Assembly: GCA_003158885.1 (NCBI GenBank)
Contig: PMLN01000291.1
Coordinates: forward strand, 8,999 to 28,069
Reading direction: 5' to 3'
DNA length: 19,071 nt
Origin: Anaerolineae bacterium
GTDB taxonomy: Bacteria > Chloroflexota > Anaerolineae > Anaerolineales > Villigracilaceae
The translations under genes were made by a program, and so were the position numbers. The notes beneath the pieces are model-generated. The model searched no databases. It was not told where the DNA came from and was given only the letters and a program-made list of their open reading frames with translations. This document shows positions 7,634 to 13,742 of this stretch, piece by piece; position 1 is the stretch's first letter, and every line of letters starts with the position of its first letter.

Positions 7634-8398
7634 ATGACATGGATCAATTTCCTTCTGGCAGGGTTGGCGGCGATTGCCGCCGGTCTGGTAAATGCGCTGG
7701 CAGGCGGGGGAACGTTGATCACCTTTCCAACGCTGACGGCGCTCGGCATTCCGGCTTTGGCGGCCAATGTGACGAATACGGTGGCGCTTTGCCCCGGTTA
7801 CATCGGCGGGATCATGGCCCAATGGAAAGACCTAAAAGACCAGGGCAAACGATTATGGCTGGTGGCGCCCGCAGGCGTCATCGGAGGATTGATCGGCGGT
7901 TATCTACTGCTGAACACGGGCGAAAAACTTTTCCGTGCGCTGGTACCATTTTTGATCCTGCTGGCCTCGGCTTTGCTGGCCATCCAGGACCCGGTGCGGG
8001 CATGGCTGGTGCGCCGCGCGAGCCAGAAGAAATCCACACCGAACCAGCAATGGGCTGTGAGCATCCCGATCGGACTGGCGGCGATCTACGGAGGATATTT
8101 CGGGGCGGGATTGAGCGTGATCGTGTTATCCGTGCTGGGCCTGACGATGGATGACACGCTGACGCGGCTGAACGCCTTGAAGCAGGCGGTCTCCTTCAGC
8201 GCAAATTTCGCGGCGGCGATCTTCTTCCTGTTCTCGGGAAAAGTCCTATGGCCGGTGGCGCTGGTGATGGCGGTTGGGGCGTTGATCGGAGGAAACCTGG
8301 GCGGAAGACTGGCGGGGCGCGTCAAACCTGCGACGCTGCGCTGGATGGTGGTGACCATCGGCGTGATCGTGTCAATCATCTATTTTGTGCGCGGATAG
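7634..8398 (+). CDS. TSUP-family permease (TauE/SafE, sulfite exporter-like)
   Basis: A 254-residue integral membrane protein of the TauE/SafE (TSUP) family, which moves sulfite, sulfonates or other small organic anions; the substrate cannot be told from sequence. It has two halves, each opening with a hydrophobic glycine-rich stretch: AGLVNALAGGGTLITFPTLTALG near the N-terminus and AAIYGGYFGAGLSVIVLSVLG near the middle. About eight TM helices are expected. I chose ATG 7634 because GAGGTGA (7619-7625) lies 8 nt upstream; the GTG at 7622 falls inside that ribosome-binding site. The next gene starts 24 nt after its stop, so the two are probably co-transcribed. No sulfur metabolism gene adjoins it. 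Confidence 0.9.
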   Translation: MTWINFLLAGLAAIAAGLVNALAGGGTLITFPTLTALGIPALAANVTNTVALCPGYIGGIMAQWKDLKDQGKRLWLVAPAGVIGGLIGGYLLLNTGEKLFRALVPFLILLASALLAIQDPVRAWLVRRASQKKSTPNQQWAVSIPIGLAAIYGGYFGAGLSVIVLSVLGLTMDDTLTRLNALKQAVSFSANFAAAIFFLFSGKVLWPVALVMAVGALIGGNLGGRLAGRVKPATLRWMVVTIGVIVSIIYFVRG

Positions 8399-8422
8399 CT
8401 CAAAGACAAACGGAGGCTGCAT

Positions 8423-8989
8423 ATGCCAGAATATCTGGCGGCATTGACCATACTACTATTGATTGGAATGGTATTGACGCGAGCCATGCTGATGAAACGG
8501 CAGGGAATCAATGCAATGAATTTCGGCAAAATCGATAAGACGGATTTCCTGATCCCACTCTTTGCGCTTTTCTATTTCTATCTTGTGTTCGCAAATGCGT
8601 TCCATTTCCCCAGCGTAAGCACACAAGTATTCTTCCATTCCGGGATCGCGGCGTGGGTAGGAGTAGTCTTCTGCTTGGCGGGTCTATGCCTCATGGGCTG
8701 GAGCCTGGTCTCATTCGGGCAGAGTTTTCGGGTCGGCATTGATATGGAGCACCCCGACAAACTCATCACAAGCGGAGTTTTTGCCTTCAGCCGCAATCCC
8801 ATCTATACGGCGTTCGCGATAGTGCTGATCGGACAATTCCTGATCTTCCCGAACATAATCCTTTTGATTTATACCGGTGCGGCGATCTGGCTGTTCCACC
8901 GCCAGGTAGTGCGCGAGGAAGAGTATTTGAAGGGGCACTATGGCACGGAATACATGGAATATTGCGAACGAGTGAGAAGGTATCTGTAA
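8423..8989 (+). CDS. Isoprenylcysteine carboxylmethyltransferase-like (ICMT/PEMT) membrane methyltransferase
   Basis: A 188-residue membrane protein of the ICMT/phospholipid methyltransferase superfamily, which uses S-adenosylmethionine to methylate lipid or thiol-linked substrates; bacterial members are mostly of unknown substrate. Hydrophobic segments are near residues 5-20, 41-60, 75-98 and 127-155. The conserved region starts at SFGQSFRVGID (97-107), continues with LITSGVFAFSRNPIYTAF (114-131) and ends in REEEYLKGHYGTEYMEY (164-180), the family's SAM-site signature. GGAGG at 8411-8415 gives a strong ribosome-binding site 7 nt before ATG 8423. It sits between the TSUP permease and a DUF2277 gene in one run of closely spaced genes. 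Confidence 0.87.
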   Translation: MPEYLAALTILLLIGMVLTRAMLMKRQGINAMNFGKIDKTDFLIPLFALFYFYLVFANAFHFPSVSTQVFFHSGIAAWVGVVFCLAGLCLMGWSLVSFGQSFRVGIDMEHPDKLITSGVFAFSRNPIYTAFAIVLIGQFLIFPNIILLIYTGAAIWLFHRQVVREEEYLKGHYGTEYMEYCERVRRYL

Positions 8990-9014
8990 GTTTTAAAGTT
9001 ATCGAGGAGCCAAT

Positions 9015-9230
9015 ATGTGCCGAAGCATCAAGCCTTTACGTTTACCGGACCGACCCGCCACGGAGCAGGAGATCAATGAAGCCGCCCTGCAGTTTGTCCG
9101 AAAAGTGAGCGGATATCGAAAGCCATCGAAAGTGAACCAAGAAGCCTTTGAGGCGGCAGTACAGGAGATCGCTGAGGCTATGCAAAGGTTGCTGGGCAAC
9201 CTGACATTTGAGCCTCATCTGATTAAATAG
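9015..9230 (+). CDS. DUF2277 family small protein
   Basis: A 71-residue protein recognised as DUF2277 from its opening MCRSIKPLR, then ATEQEINEAALQFVRKVSGYRKPS and the helical ending. No function is established for the family. The conserved Cys2 and the absence of a signal peptide or TM helix suggest a cytosolic protein. GAGGAG (9004-9009) lies 5 nt before ATG 9015, a good ribosome-binding site. It follows the ICMT-like gene by 25 nt and is probably in the same transcript. Confidence 0.85.
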   Translation: MCRSIKPLRLPDRPATEQEINEAALQFVRKVSGYRKPSKVNQEAFEAAVQEIAEAMQRLLGNLTFEPHLIK

Positions 9231-9241
9231 CAGGAGTAGTG

Positions 9242-9254
9242 TACAATTATTGTA
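9242..9254. promoter_or_regulatory. 13-bp dyad TACAAT-T-ATTGTA, possible promoter/operator
   Basis: A perfect 6-1-6 inverted repeat in the spacer before the zinc-ribbon gene. Its left arm TACAAT is one mismatch from a -10 box; a weak -35 (CTGATT, 9219-9224) is 17 nt upstream. It could be a promoter with an overlapping operator; the evidence is thin. Confidence 0.3.
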
Positions 9255-9290
9255 TGAATGATCGCTTACTAAAGCAAGGAAGGTGAATCT

Positions 9291-9770
9291 ATGAAATGTC
9301 CCAAATGTAATACTGACCTAGTAAAGCAAATTCTCCATGGGATTGAGGTGGATACCTGCACCAATGATCATGGAATGTGGCTGGATGCTCAAGAGTTAGG
9401 CCAGCTCGAGGATGAGGCATTCAAGGCAGATGAAGAGAAAGGTACTTTGGTTTTTTCAAGCACGGTTTCAAACTTCAAATGTCCGAAGTGCAATACCCCC
9501 TTAAAACAATTTGATTATAGGTTGTATGATCTGACCCTGGAATATTGTGAAAACAAAGACGGCTTTTGGCTGGATGCCGGCGAGGATGAGAGAGTTCTCC
9601 AATTGATGAAGCAACGCAAAAAAGATATGGCAAATAAGCAAGAAGCCGAAACCGGATGGAGAGATGCAGAACGTCACGAAACGGATTCAGAGACTATATG
9701 GAAATTTGACTTGATGCGCCTGCGTTCAAAGGAGTTTATCGATAAACTTATGGATAAATTTCACCGGTAG
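9291..9770 (+). CDS. zf-TFIIB-type double zinc-ribbon protein
   Basis: A 159-residue cytosolic protein with two TFIIB-like zinc ribbons followed by a charged helical tail. Ribbon 1 has C3 and C6 (CPKC), C23 and WLD at 30-32; ribbon 2 has C64 and C67 (CPKC), C86 and WLD at 93-95. The usual fourth cysteine (second C of CxxCxGxWLD) is replaced by D26 in the first and K89 in the second, so metal binding may use H27 and D90 or be weakened. The family is of unknown function. AAGGAAGGTG gives a good ribosome-binding site before ATG 9291. The gene is visibly AT-richer than its upstream neighbours. A strong terminator follows the stop codon. Confidence 0.85.
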   Translation: MKCPKCNTDLVKQILHGIEVDTCTNDHGMWLDAQELGQLEDEAFKADEEKGTLVFSSTVSNFKCPKCNTPLKQFDYRLYDLTLEYCENKDGFWLDAGEDERVLQLMKQRKKDMANKQEAETGWRDAERHETDSETIWKFDLMRLRSKEFIDKLMDKFHR

Positions 9771-9779
9771 ATTTGGATA

Positions 9780-9811
9780 AAACCTTCGGATTTATCACCG
9801 AGGGTTTTTTT
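9780..9811 (+). terminator. Rho-independent terminator of the zinc-ribbon gene
   Basis: The stem AAACCTTCGG (9780-9789) pairs with CCGAGGGTTT (9798-9807), one G-U pair, 8-nt loop, followed by a run of seven T (9805-9811). It begins 9 nt after the stop codon. Confidence 0.88.
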
Positions 9812-9815
9812 ATTT

Positions 9816-9890
9816 ACTCAACCGCCTCTTTAATTTTCTAGCCAGGCTGCCGAAGTGGGCGGTGTAGCGCATTTCGTCGTCGCGGGGGCG
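9816..9890 (-). pseudogene. Remnant of the 3' end of an ABC transporter ATPase gene
   Basis: Read on the minus strand this segment encodes RPRDDEMRYTAHFGSLARK and then drifts out of frame. It matches the C-terminus of the intact ATPase next door (PRADEIRYTAHFGSLAKKLKEAIG). A 24-nt stretch (9846-9869) is identical to 10454-10477. Near its end the copy lacks one base relative to the intact gene. Homology stops near 9890, with nothing recognisable of the rest of the ATPase. It is a decayed fragment, not expressed as a protein. Confidence 0.75.
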
Positions 9891-9973
9891 ATACAGCAGG
9901 ACACATGAAGGCAGCTTATATCCATTTCAAACGACAAATCGAAAAGTGTTTTGTTGGCGAAAGGATGATTACG

Positions 9974-10405
9974 ATGAATCGAAAAACCAATACCTACGGA
10001 GTTCTTTCAATTGTTGGATTAATTGTCCTGCTAGGAATGGCTCTAGGATTCGATGCTCTGGTAAAATTCCTAGGACGCAATATTATTTTTACATTCCCCT
10101 GGGGCGCTGACATCTGGTTGTTGTCTACCATTCTCACCGACCTAATTTTAGCAGCAGCTTCACTATTATTATTCCGGTTTGTGATCAACCAGGCACCTAG
10201 AAATGTTTGGGTCGCGTTGCTCTTTCTGTTCACCGGATTATTCATTGCGGCCTACCCTATTCTTTATTACATACCGAATTTTCTGCCCTCTTTGTCTCCA
10301 AGTTTGGATGGCCTTTTGGCAACTCCCCGGTCGTATATTTCCTATACGGGAGGCTTAATGGCGATGGTGGGATTATTCGCCCTCGTTTTTCAGAGAGGAA
10401 AGTGA
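9974..10405 (+). CDS. Hypothetical four-TM membrane protein
   Basis: I do not recognise a family. From ATG 9974 it is 143 residues with four hydrophobic helices (about residues 8-26, 46-68, 77-101 and 122-139) and short charged ends (MNRKTN, FQRGK). This start is preferred because AAAGGA lies 8 nt upstream; ATG 9965 and ATG 9905 are in frame, but the extra N-terminal part is charged and overlaps the ATPase remnant. The gene is AT-richer than most of the window. It lies between a decayed copy and the intact copy of the ATPase 3' end and converges on the intact one with 15 nt between stop codons. Function cannot be inferred. Confidence 0.65.
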   Translation: MNRKTNTYGVLSIVGLIVLLGMALGFDALVKFLGRNIIFTFPWGADIWLLSTILTDLILAAASLLLFRFVINQAPRNVWVALLFLFTGLFIAAYPILYYIPNFLPSLSPSLDGLLATPRSYISYTGGLMAMVGLFALVFQRGK

Positions 10406-10420
10406 AAGGATCTGTACTTT

Positions 10421-11185
10421 CTATCCGATCGCCTCTTTCAATTTTTTTGCCAAGCTGCCGAAGTGGGCGGTGTAGCGAATCTCATCGGCGCGAGGACGAG
10501 GCAAGTCCACTTTGAAGTCCAGCTTGATGCGGCCAGGACGCGGGGTCAAGACCAGGACGCGATCTGCGAGGAAAAGGGATTCGTGAATGGAATGGGTCAC
10601 CAGAATGACGGTCTTCTGTCGCATCTGCCAGATGCGCGAGAGTTCGATCCACATGTGCTCACGGGTGAGGGCATCGAGGGCGCCAAAGGGTTCATCGAGT
10701 AAAAGCAGGTCGGGGTCATGGATGAGGGCGCGTGCGATGGCTACGCGCTGAGCCATGCCGCCGGAAAGCTCGCGCGGCCAGTTGTTTTCAAAGCCTTGCA
10801 AACCAACCAACTCGATCAGCTCCTGCGCCCTAGCACGGGCAGTCTCGTCATCCACGCCATCCAATTCCAGAGGCAGTTTGACATTTTCAATAACTGTGCG
10901 CCAGGGCATGAGGTTGGACTGTTGAAAGACCATGCCGATGCGAGGCGAGGCGGCCCCGCTCCCCACAGGTCCCTGGCCTCCAAAGGAAACACTGCCGGAG
11001 GTCGGCTGCAACAAGCCGGCGAGTATTCTCAATAAGGTTGACTTACCGCTGCCCGACGATCCAAGCACGGCGACAAATTCACGCGGGAAGACTTCGAAGG
11101 AAACGTCGCGGAGGGCGTGCAGTCCGCCGTTGGAATCGGGGTAGGTCATGCTCAAATCGCGGACGAGGAGGATGGGGTCAGACAT
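10421..11185 (-). CDS. ABC importer ATPase, third gene of the FMN-controlled operon
   Basis: A 254-residue nucleotide-binding subunit of the nitrate/sulfonate/thiamine-precursor (SsuB/TauB/ThiZ-like) type. It powers uptake through the permease encoded upstream. Walker A GSSGSGKST is at residues 42-50, the Q-loop glutamine at 88-89, signature LSGGMAQ at 140-146, Walker B LLLLDE at 160-165 and the switch histidine at H198, all intact. A weak GGTG precedes ATG 11185. It follows the binding-protein gene by 165 nt, and that spacer carries a heptamer array and a hairpin repeat. The last 23 codons are duplicated as the remnant at 9816-9890. By sequence alone the substrate is ambiguous; the riboswitch points to riboflavin. 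Confidence 0.88.
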   Translation of the reverse strand: MSDPILLVRDLSMTYPDSNGGLHALRDVSFEVFPREFVAVLGSSGSGKSTLLRILAGLLQPTSGSVSFGGQGPVGSGAASPRIGMVFQQSNLMPWRTVIENVKLPLELDGVDDETARARAQELIELVGLQGFENNWPRELSGGMAQRVAIARALIHDPDLLLLDEPFGALDALTREHMWIELSRIWQMRQKTVILVTHSIHESLFLADRVLVLTPRPGRIKLDFKVDLPRPRADEIRYTAHFGSLAKKLKEAIG

Positions 11186-11230
11186 TCAATTTTCACCACA
11201 GAGTTCACGGAGAACACAGAGGAGGGCATA

Positions 11231-11287
11231 GGCAAAACGTAAAACGTAAGGAGTAAAACGCAAAACTGAAAACGCAAAGGGCAAAAC
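11231..11287. repeat. Heptameric tandem repeat, consensus GYAAAAC
   Basis: About eight 7-nt units: GCAAAAC, GTAAAAC, GTAAGGA, GTAAAAC, GCAAAAC, TGAAAAC, GCAAAGG and an 8-nt last unit. It lies between the binding-protein and ATPase genes of one operon, next to a CACAGAGTTCACGGAG-type spacer repeat (about 11195-11222). Confidence 0.6.
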
Positions 11288-11289
11288 GA

Positions 11290-11346
11290 GATTCTTCGCT
11301 CCCGGCGGTCGCTCACACCGTCCCGGTGTCCTTCGGGAGAATGACA
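11290..11346. repeat. Dispersed ATTCTTCGC...AGAATGACA repeat with internal hairpin
   Basis: The same family as 2988-3014, but its interior is longer and contains its own hairpin, ACACCG-TCC-CGGTGT. It lies directly downstream of the binding-protein stop codon. Confidence 0.6.
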
Positions 11347-11350
11347 TTGG

Positions 11351-12331
11351 TTACGGAATAAATTGGTTGGTAAAGGCCTGGGTCAGGTCCAAGGGCTGTT
11401 TCAATAATTTCATCTTGAGCAGAGTAGCCTGCATGTTCTGCCAGGATTGAGGATCGGAATAACCGAGACGAGAGGTCTTCCACAGATCAATGGAGGCGGC
11501 CAAGATTTGTTTTTGAGTAGCCGCGTCGGATTGGGCGAGATTGGGAATGTATTTCTCACTGATGGTGTAGGCTTGATTGGGATCCGCAATGGTATCGGCC
11601 AGCCCTTTGAGGGTGGCAGTCACCATACGGCGCACCAGATCCGGGTTGCCAGAGAGGGTCTTTTCATTGGTAATCAAGCCATTGGATGCCAACTGAACAT
11701 AATCCGCGACGCGCAATTCGTTGATCTGATAGCCCTGGGCGCGCAATTGAATAGGTTCATTGGTGGTGTAGACCGAGACGGCCTGTTCATGATCGGTGGC
11801 CAAGGCCTCGACTTGATTGAAGCCAATGGCGTCGAGGGTGACATCGTTCTCGCTCAAGCCGGCGGAATAAAGCAGGGCATCCAGGCCGATGTAATTGGCG
11901 CCATAGCGACCGGGGATACCAATCTTTTTGCCCTTTAAATCGGCGGGGGCATGGATATTCTGGGAGGCCTTGGAGGCCACCGAGACGGGATATTTCTGAT
12001 ACCAGGCCGCCACATATACAATCGGCAGTCCCTGGGCGCGGGCCAGCAAGACCTGTTCGCCGGATACGACCGCGAACTGCAAATTATTGGCGCCTACCAG
12101 CGAGACGGCATCGGTCTCAAACGAATAATCGAACTCGATCTGAATGCCGGCGTCACGATAATAGCCCTTTTCAATGGCAACATACAAGGGCGCGAATTGG
12201 ATGTTGGCCACATATCCGACCGGCAATTTGATATGAACGAGGGAGGTGTTCCCAGGCGCGGGGGCAGGCACAACACCGCAGGCTGTCAAGAAGATGGCTA
12301 TCGAGGCAAGTAAAAGGATGCGTTTTAACAT
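11351..12331 (-). CDS. ribY: Substrate-binding lipoprotein, NMT1/THI5-like (predicted riboflavin-binding RibY)
   Basis: A 326-residue solute-binding protein anchored outside the membrane. It has a lipoprotein signal: MLKR, a hydrophobic stretch and the lipobox LTAC with modified Cys18. The mature part has the NMT1/THI5/SsuA-type two-lobe signature: FAPLYVAIEKGYYRDAGIQIEF, then QFAVVSGEQVLLARAQGLPIVYVAAW and DLKGKKIGIPGRYGANYIGLDALL. Relatives bind thiamine precursors, sulfonates or, in Chloroflexota, riboflavin (RibY of the predicted RibXY system). The FMN riboswitch at the head of this operon favours riboflavin. Between it and the permease lies a 108-nt spacer filled by a 9-nt tandem repeat, and I see no good ribosome-binding site. 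The symbol rests on context more than on sequence. Confidence 0.78.
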   Translation of the reverse strand: MLKRILLLASIAIFLTACGVVPAPAPGNTSLVHIKLPVGYVANIQFAPLYVAIEKGYYRDAGIQIEFDYSFETDAVSLVGANNLQFAVVSGEQVLLARAQGLPIVYVAAWYQKYPVSVASKASQNIHAPADLKGKKIGIPGRYGANYIGLDALLYSAGLSENDVTLDAIGFNQVEALATDHEQAVSVYTTNEPIQLRAQGYQINELRVADYVQLASNGLITNEKTLSGNPDLVRRMVTATLKGLADTIADPNQAYTISEKYIPNLAQSDAATQKQILAASIDLWKTSRLGYSDPQSWQNMQATLLKMKLLKQPLDLTQAFTNQFIP

Positions 12332-12333
12332 AG

Positions 12334-12436
12334 GGTCTCTGAAGGTCTTAAAAGTCTTCCAGGTCTAAAAAGTCTGAAAGGTCTGAGAGATCGGACAAGT
12401 CTTACAGGTCTAAAAAGTCTAAAAGGTTTAAGTCTG
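12334..12436. repeat. 9-nt tandem repeat, consensus RGTCTNAAA, inside the importer operon
   Basis: About eleven degenerate 9-nt units, for example GGTCTAAAA, AGTCTGAAA, GGTCTGAGA, AGTCTTACA, GGTCTAAAA, AGTCTAAAA, with two length slips. It fills almost the whole spacer between the permease stop and the lipoprotein start, so it is probably transcribed as part of the operon mRNA. Confidence 0.7.
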
Positions 12437-12439
12437 CAT

Positions 12440-13237
12440 TTATACTTTTTGAACTTCCTGCCAGGCGAGAAGCTTTTTCTCGATCCAGGCCACGATCTCG
12501 TAGAGGGACAAAGCCAGCACGACCAACGTAAAGACGGCAACGAAGACCATGGGGGTATCGTAGGTACCGCGCCCCACGTTGATGAGAACGCCCAAACCAC
12601 GATCCGCGCCGACCAACTCGCCCACCACGGCGCCAATCACCGACAAGGTGGCACCGATGCGCAACCCACCGAGGAAGATGGGCAAGGCGGCGGGGATCTC
12701 CAGATGAAGCAAAATCTGTGCGCGCGAGGCGCGCAGGGAATGCATGAGATCATACAAGGCGCCCGGCACGGCGCGCAGACCCACGACGGTGTTCACCAAA
12801 ACCGGGAAGAAAACGATGAGGGCACAAATAAGCACCTTGGAAAACATACCGGGGCCAAACCAAATGACCAGCAGAGGCGCAATGGCGACCAGAGGCACGG
12901 CCTGACTCGCGACGAGATAGGGCGACAAAATCTTCTCCAGCGTAAGCGACTTGGCGAGCAGATAGCCCAACACAATGGCAACCAGCGCGCCGGAAAACAA
13001 GCCAAGCAGGATCTCCGTCAAGGTCACGAGCGTGTTCTGGGCCAGTTCCCCATCGGACAGCGACAATAAGAAGCGCTGCCAGACCTGCACAGGAGAAGGC
13101 AAGATAAAGGCGGGCAAGCCGCTGAAGCGCGCGGCGAAGTACCACACCACCAATCCGGCCAGCAGGGAAATCAACCCGAGCCAGCGATAACCGCGTATGG
13201 CACTTTGAGGAAGTTTACGAATAAAATTCAGATCCAT
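12440..13237 (-). CDS. ribX: ABC importer permease (predicted riboflavin permease RibX)
   Basis: A 265-residue inner-membrane permease with about six TM helices and the BPD_transp_1 fold. The cytoplasmic coupling (EAA) loop is visible in the second half as LYDLMHSLRASRAQILLHLEIPAALPIFLGGLRIG, and ASQAVPLVAIAPLLVIWFG is typical of the SsuC/ThiX/RibX group. I start it at ATG 13237 (MDLNFIRK), which has a weak GAGCGA 5-6 nt upstream; ATG 13294 in frame is possible but translates repeat DNA. It is the first gene after the FMN riboswitch, with a leader of about 300 nt after the terminator. Together with the lipoprotein and ATPase genes it forms a complete importer. The substrate assignment rests on the riboswitch. 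Confidence 0.8.
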   Translation of the reverse strand: MDLNFIRKLPQSAIRGYRWLGLISLLAGLVVWYFAARFSGLPAFILPSPVQVWQRFLLSLSDGELAQNTLVTLTEILLGLFSGALVAIVLGYLLAKSLTLEKILSPYLVASQAVPLVAIAPLLVIWFGPGMFSKVLICALIVFFPVLVNTVVGLRAVPGALYDLMHSLRASRAQILLHLEIPAALPIFLGGLRIGATLSVIGAVVGELVGADRGLGVLINVGRGTYDTPMVFVAVFTLVVLALSLYEIVAWIEKKLLAWQEVQKV

Positions 13238-13397
13238 AATTCGCTCGTATATCTTATTGGTTCCACCGTTTAACGGGAAAGTGCTGATCTTCATCCACAG
13301 ATCACGCAGATTTTCTCTTCACCCGAACATCCGTGGATATACCCGGACAAAACAGGAGAACCGTTTTCCTTCATCGCGAAAGAGTAGAGGATGAAAC

Positions 13398-13460
13398 AAT
13401 CTCCTGGTTGAAAACATGAGATTGCCACGCCTTCACTTCGTTCAGGCTTGCAATGACATT
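13398..13460. repeat. Dispersed GATTGC...GCAATGACA hairpin repeat in the importer leader
   Basis: ATTGC (13421-13425) and GCCT (13429-13432) pair with AGGC (13444-13447) and GCAAT (13450-13454). It is a second copy of the family at 3025-3068, here inside the transcribed leader between the riboswitch terminator and the permease start. Confidence 0.6.
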
Positions 13461-13530
13461 TGCAAACAAAAACACCTCGCAAAAACAAGCCTGCGGGGCG
13501 CGGGAAGAGGCAATGATTGGATCCCGTTCC

Positions 13531-13566
13531 AAAAAGAAACCCCGAAAACAAAAAACGTTTGCGGGG
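13531..13566 (-). terminator. Intrinsic terminator controlled by the FMN riboswitch
   Basis: On the minus strand CCCCG (13566-13562) pairs with CGGGG (13544-13540), continued inward by AAAC/GTTT across one mismatch, followed by TTTCTTTTT (13539-13531). It begins 40 nt after the aptamer, the usual place for transcriptional attenuation. I did not resolve the competing antiterminator. Confidence 0.72.
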
Positions 13567-13606
13567 CATGGAATCGGAATCAGACCTGTGCTGGCCTATC
13601 GAAAAT

Positions 13607-13742
13607 ACCTTCTTCCATCCAGACTATACTGTCGGCCCCGGAGTTGCACCGAGTCATGTGCCATCAGGCACTAGCGGGCTTTACCGCCGATCGGGAATTC
13701 ACCTACACGATCAGTGTGCAGATGTCACCCTGCCCCGAAGGT
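13607..13742 (-). ncRNA. FMN riboswitch (RFN element)
   Basis: The minus strand carries the RFN conserved blocks in order: CTTCGGGGCAGGGTGA, then ATTCCCGATCGGCGGTAA and AGCCCGC, a GTGCC-TGAT-GGCAC hairpin, CTCGGTGCAACTCCGG, then GCCGACAGTATAGTC and TGGATGGAAGAAGG. The closing helix P1 pairs ACCTTC (13742-13737) with GAAGGT (13612-13607). It binds FMN and normally represses riboflavin synthesis or uptake genes. Here it precedes a three-gene ABC importer on the same strand. The P2 hairpin has about 25 extra nucleotides (roughly 13700-13726) between GGGTGA and ATTCCC, able to form their own helix. All other core blocks look intact, so the aptamer should still fold. Confidence 0.95.

Noticed and set aside
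12449..13069. 206-codon plus-strand frame
   Set aside because: It is antisense to the permease gene and has no recognisable motif.
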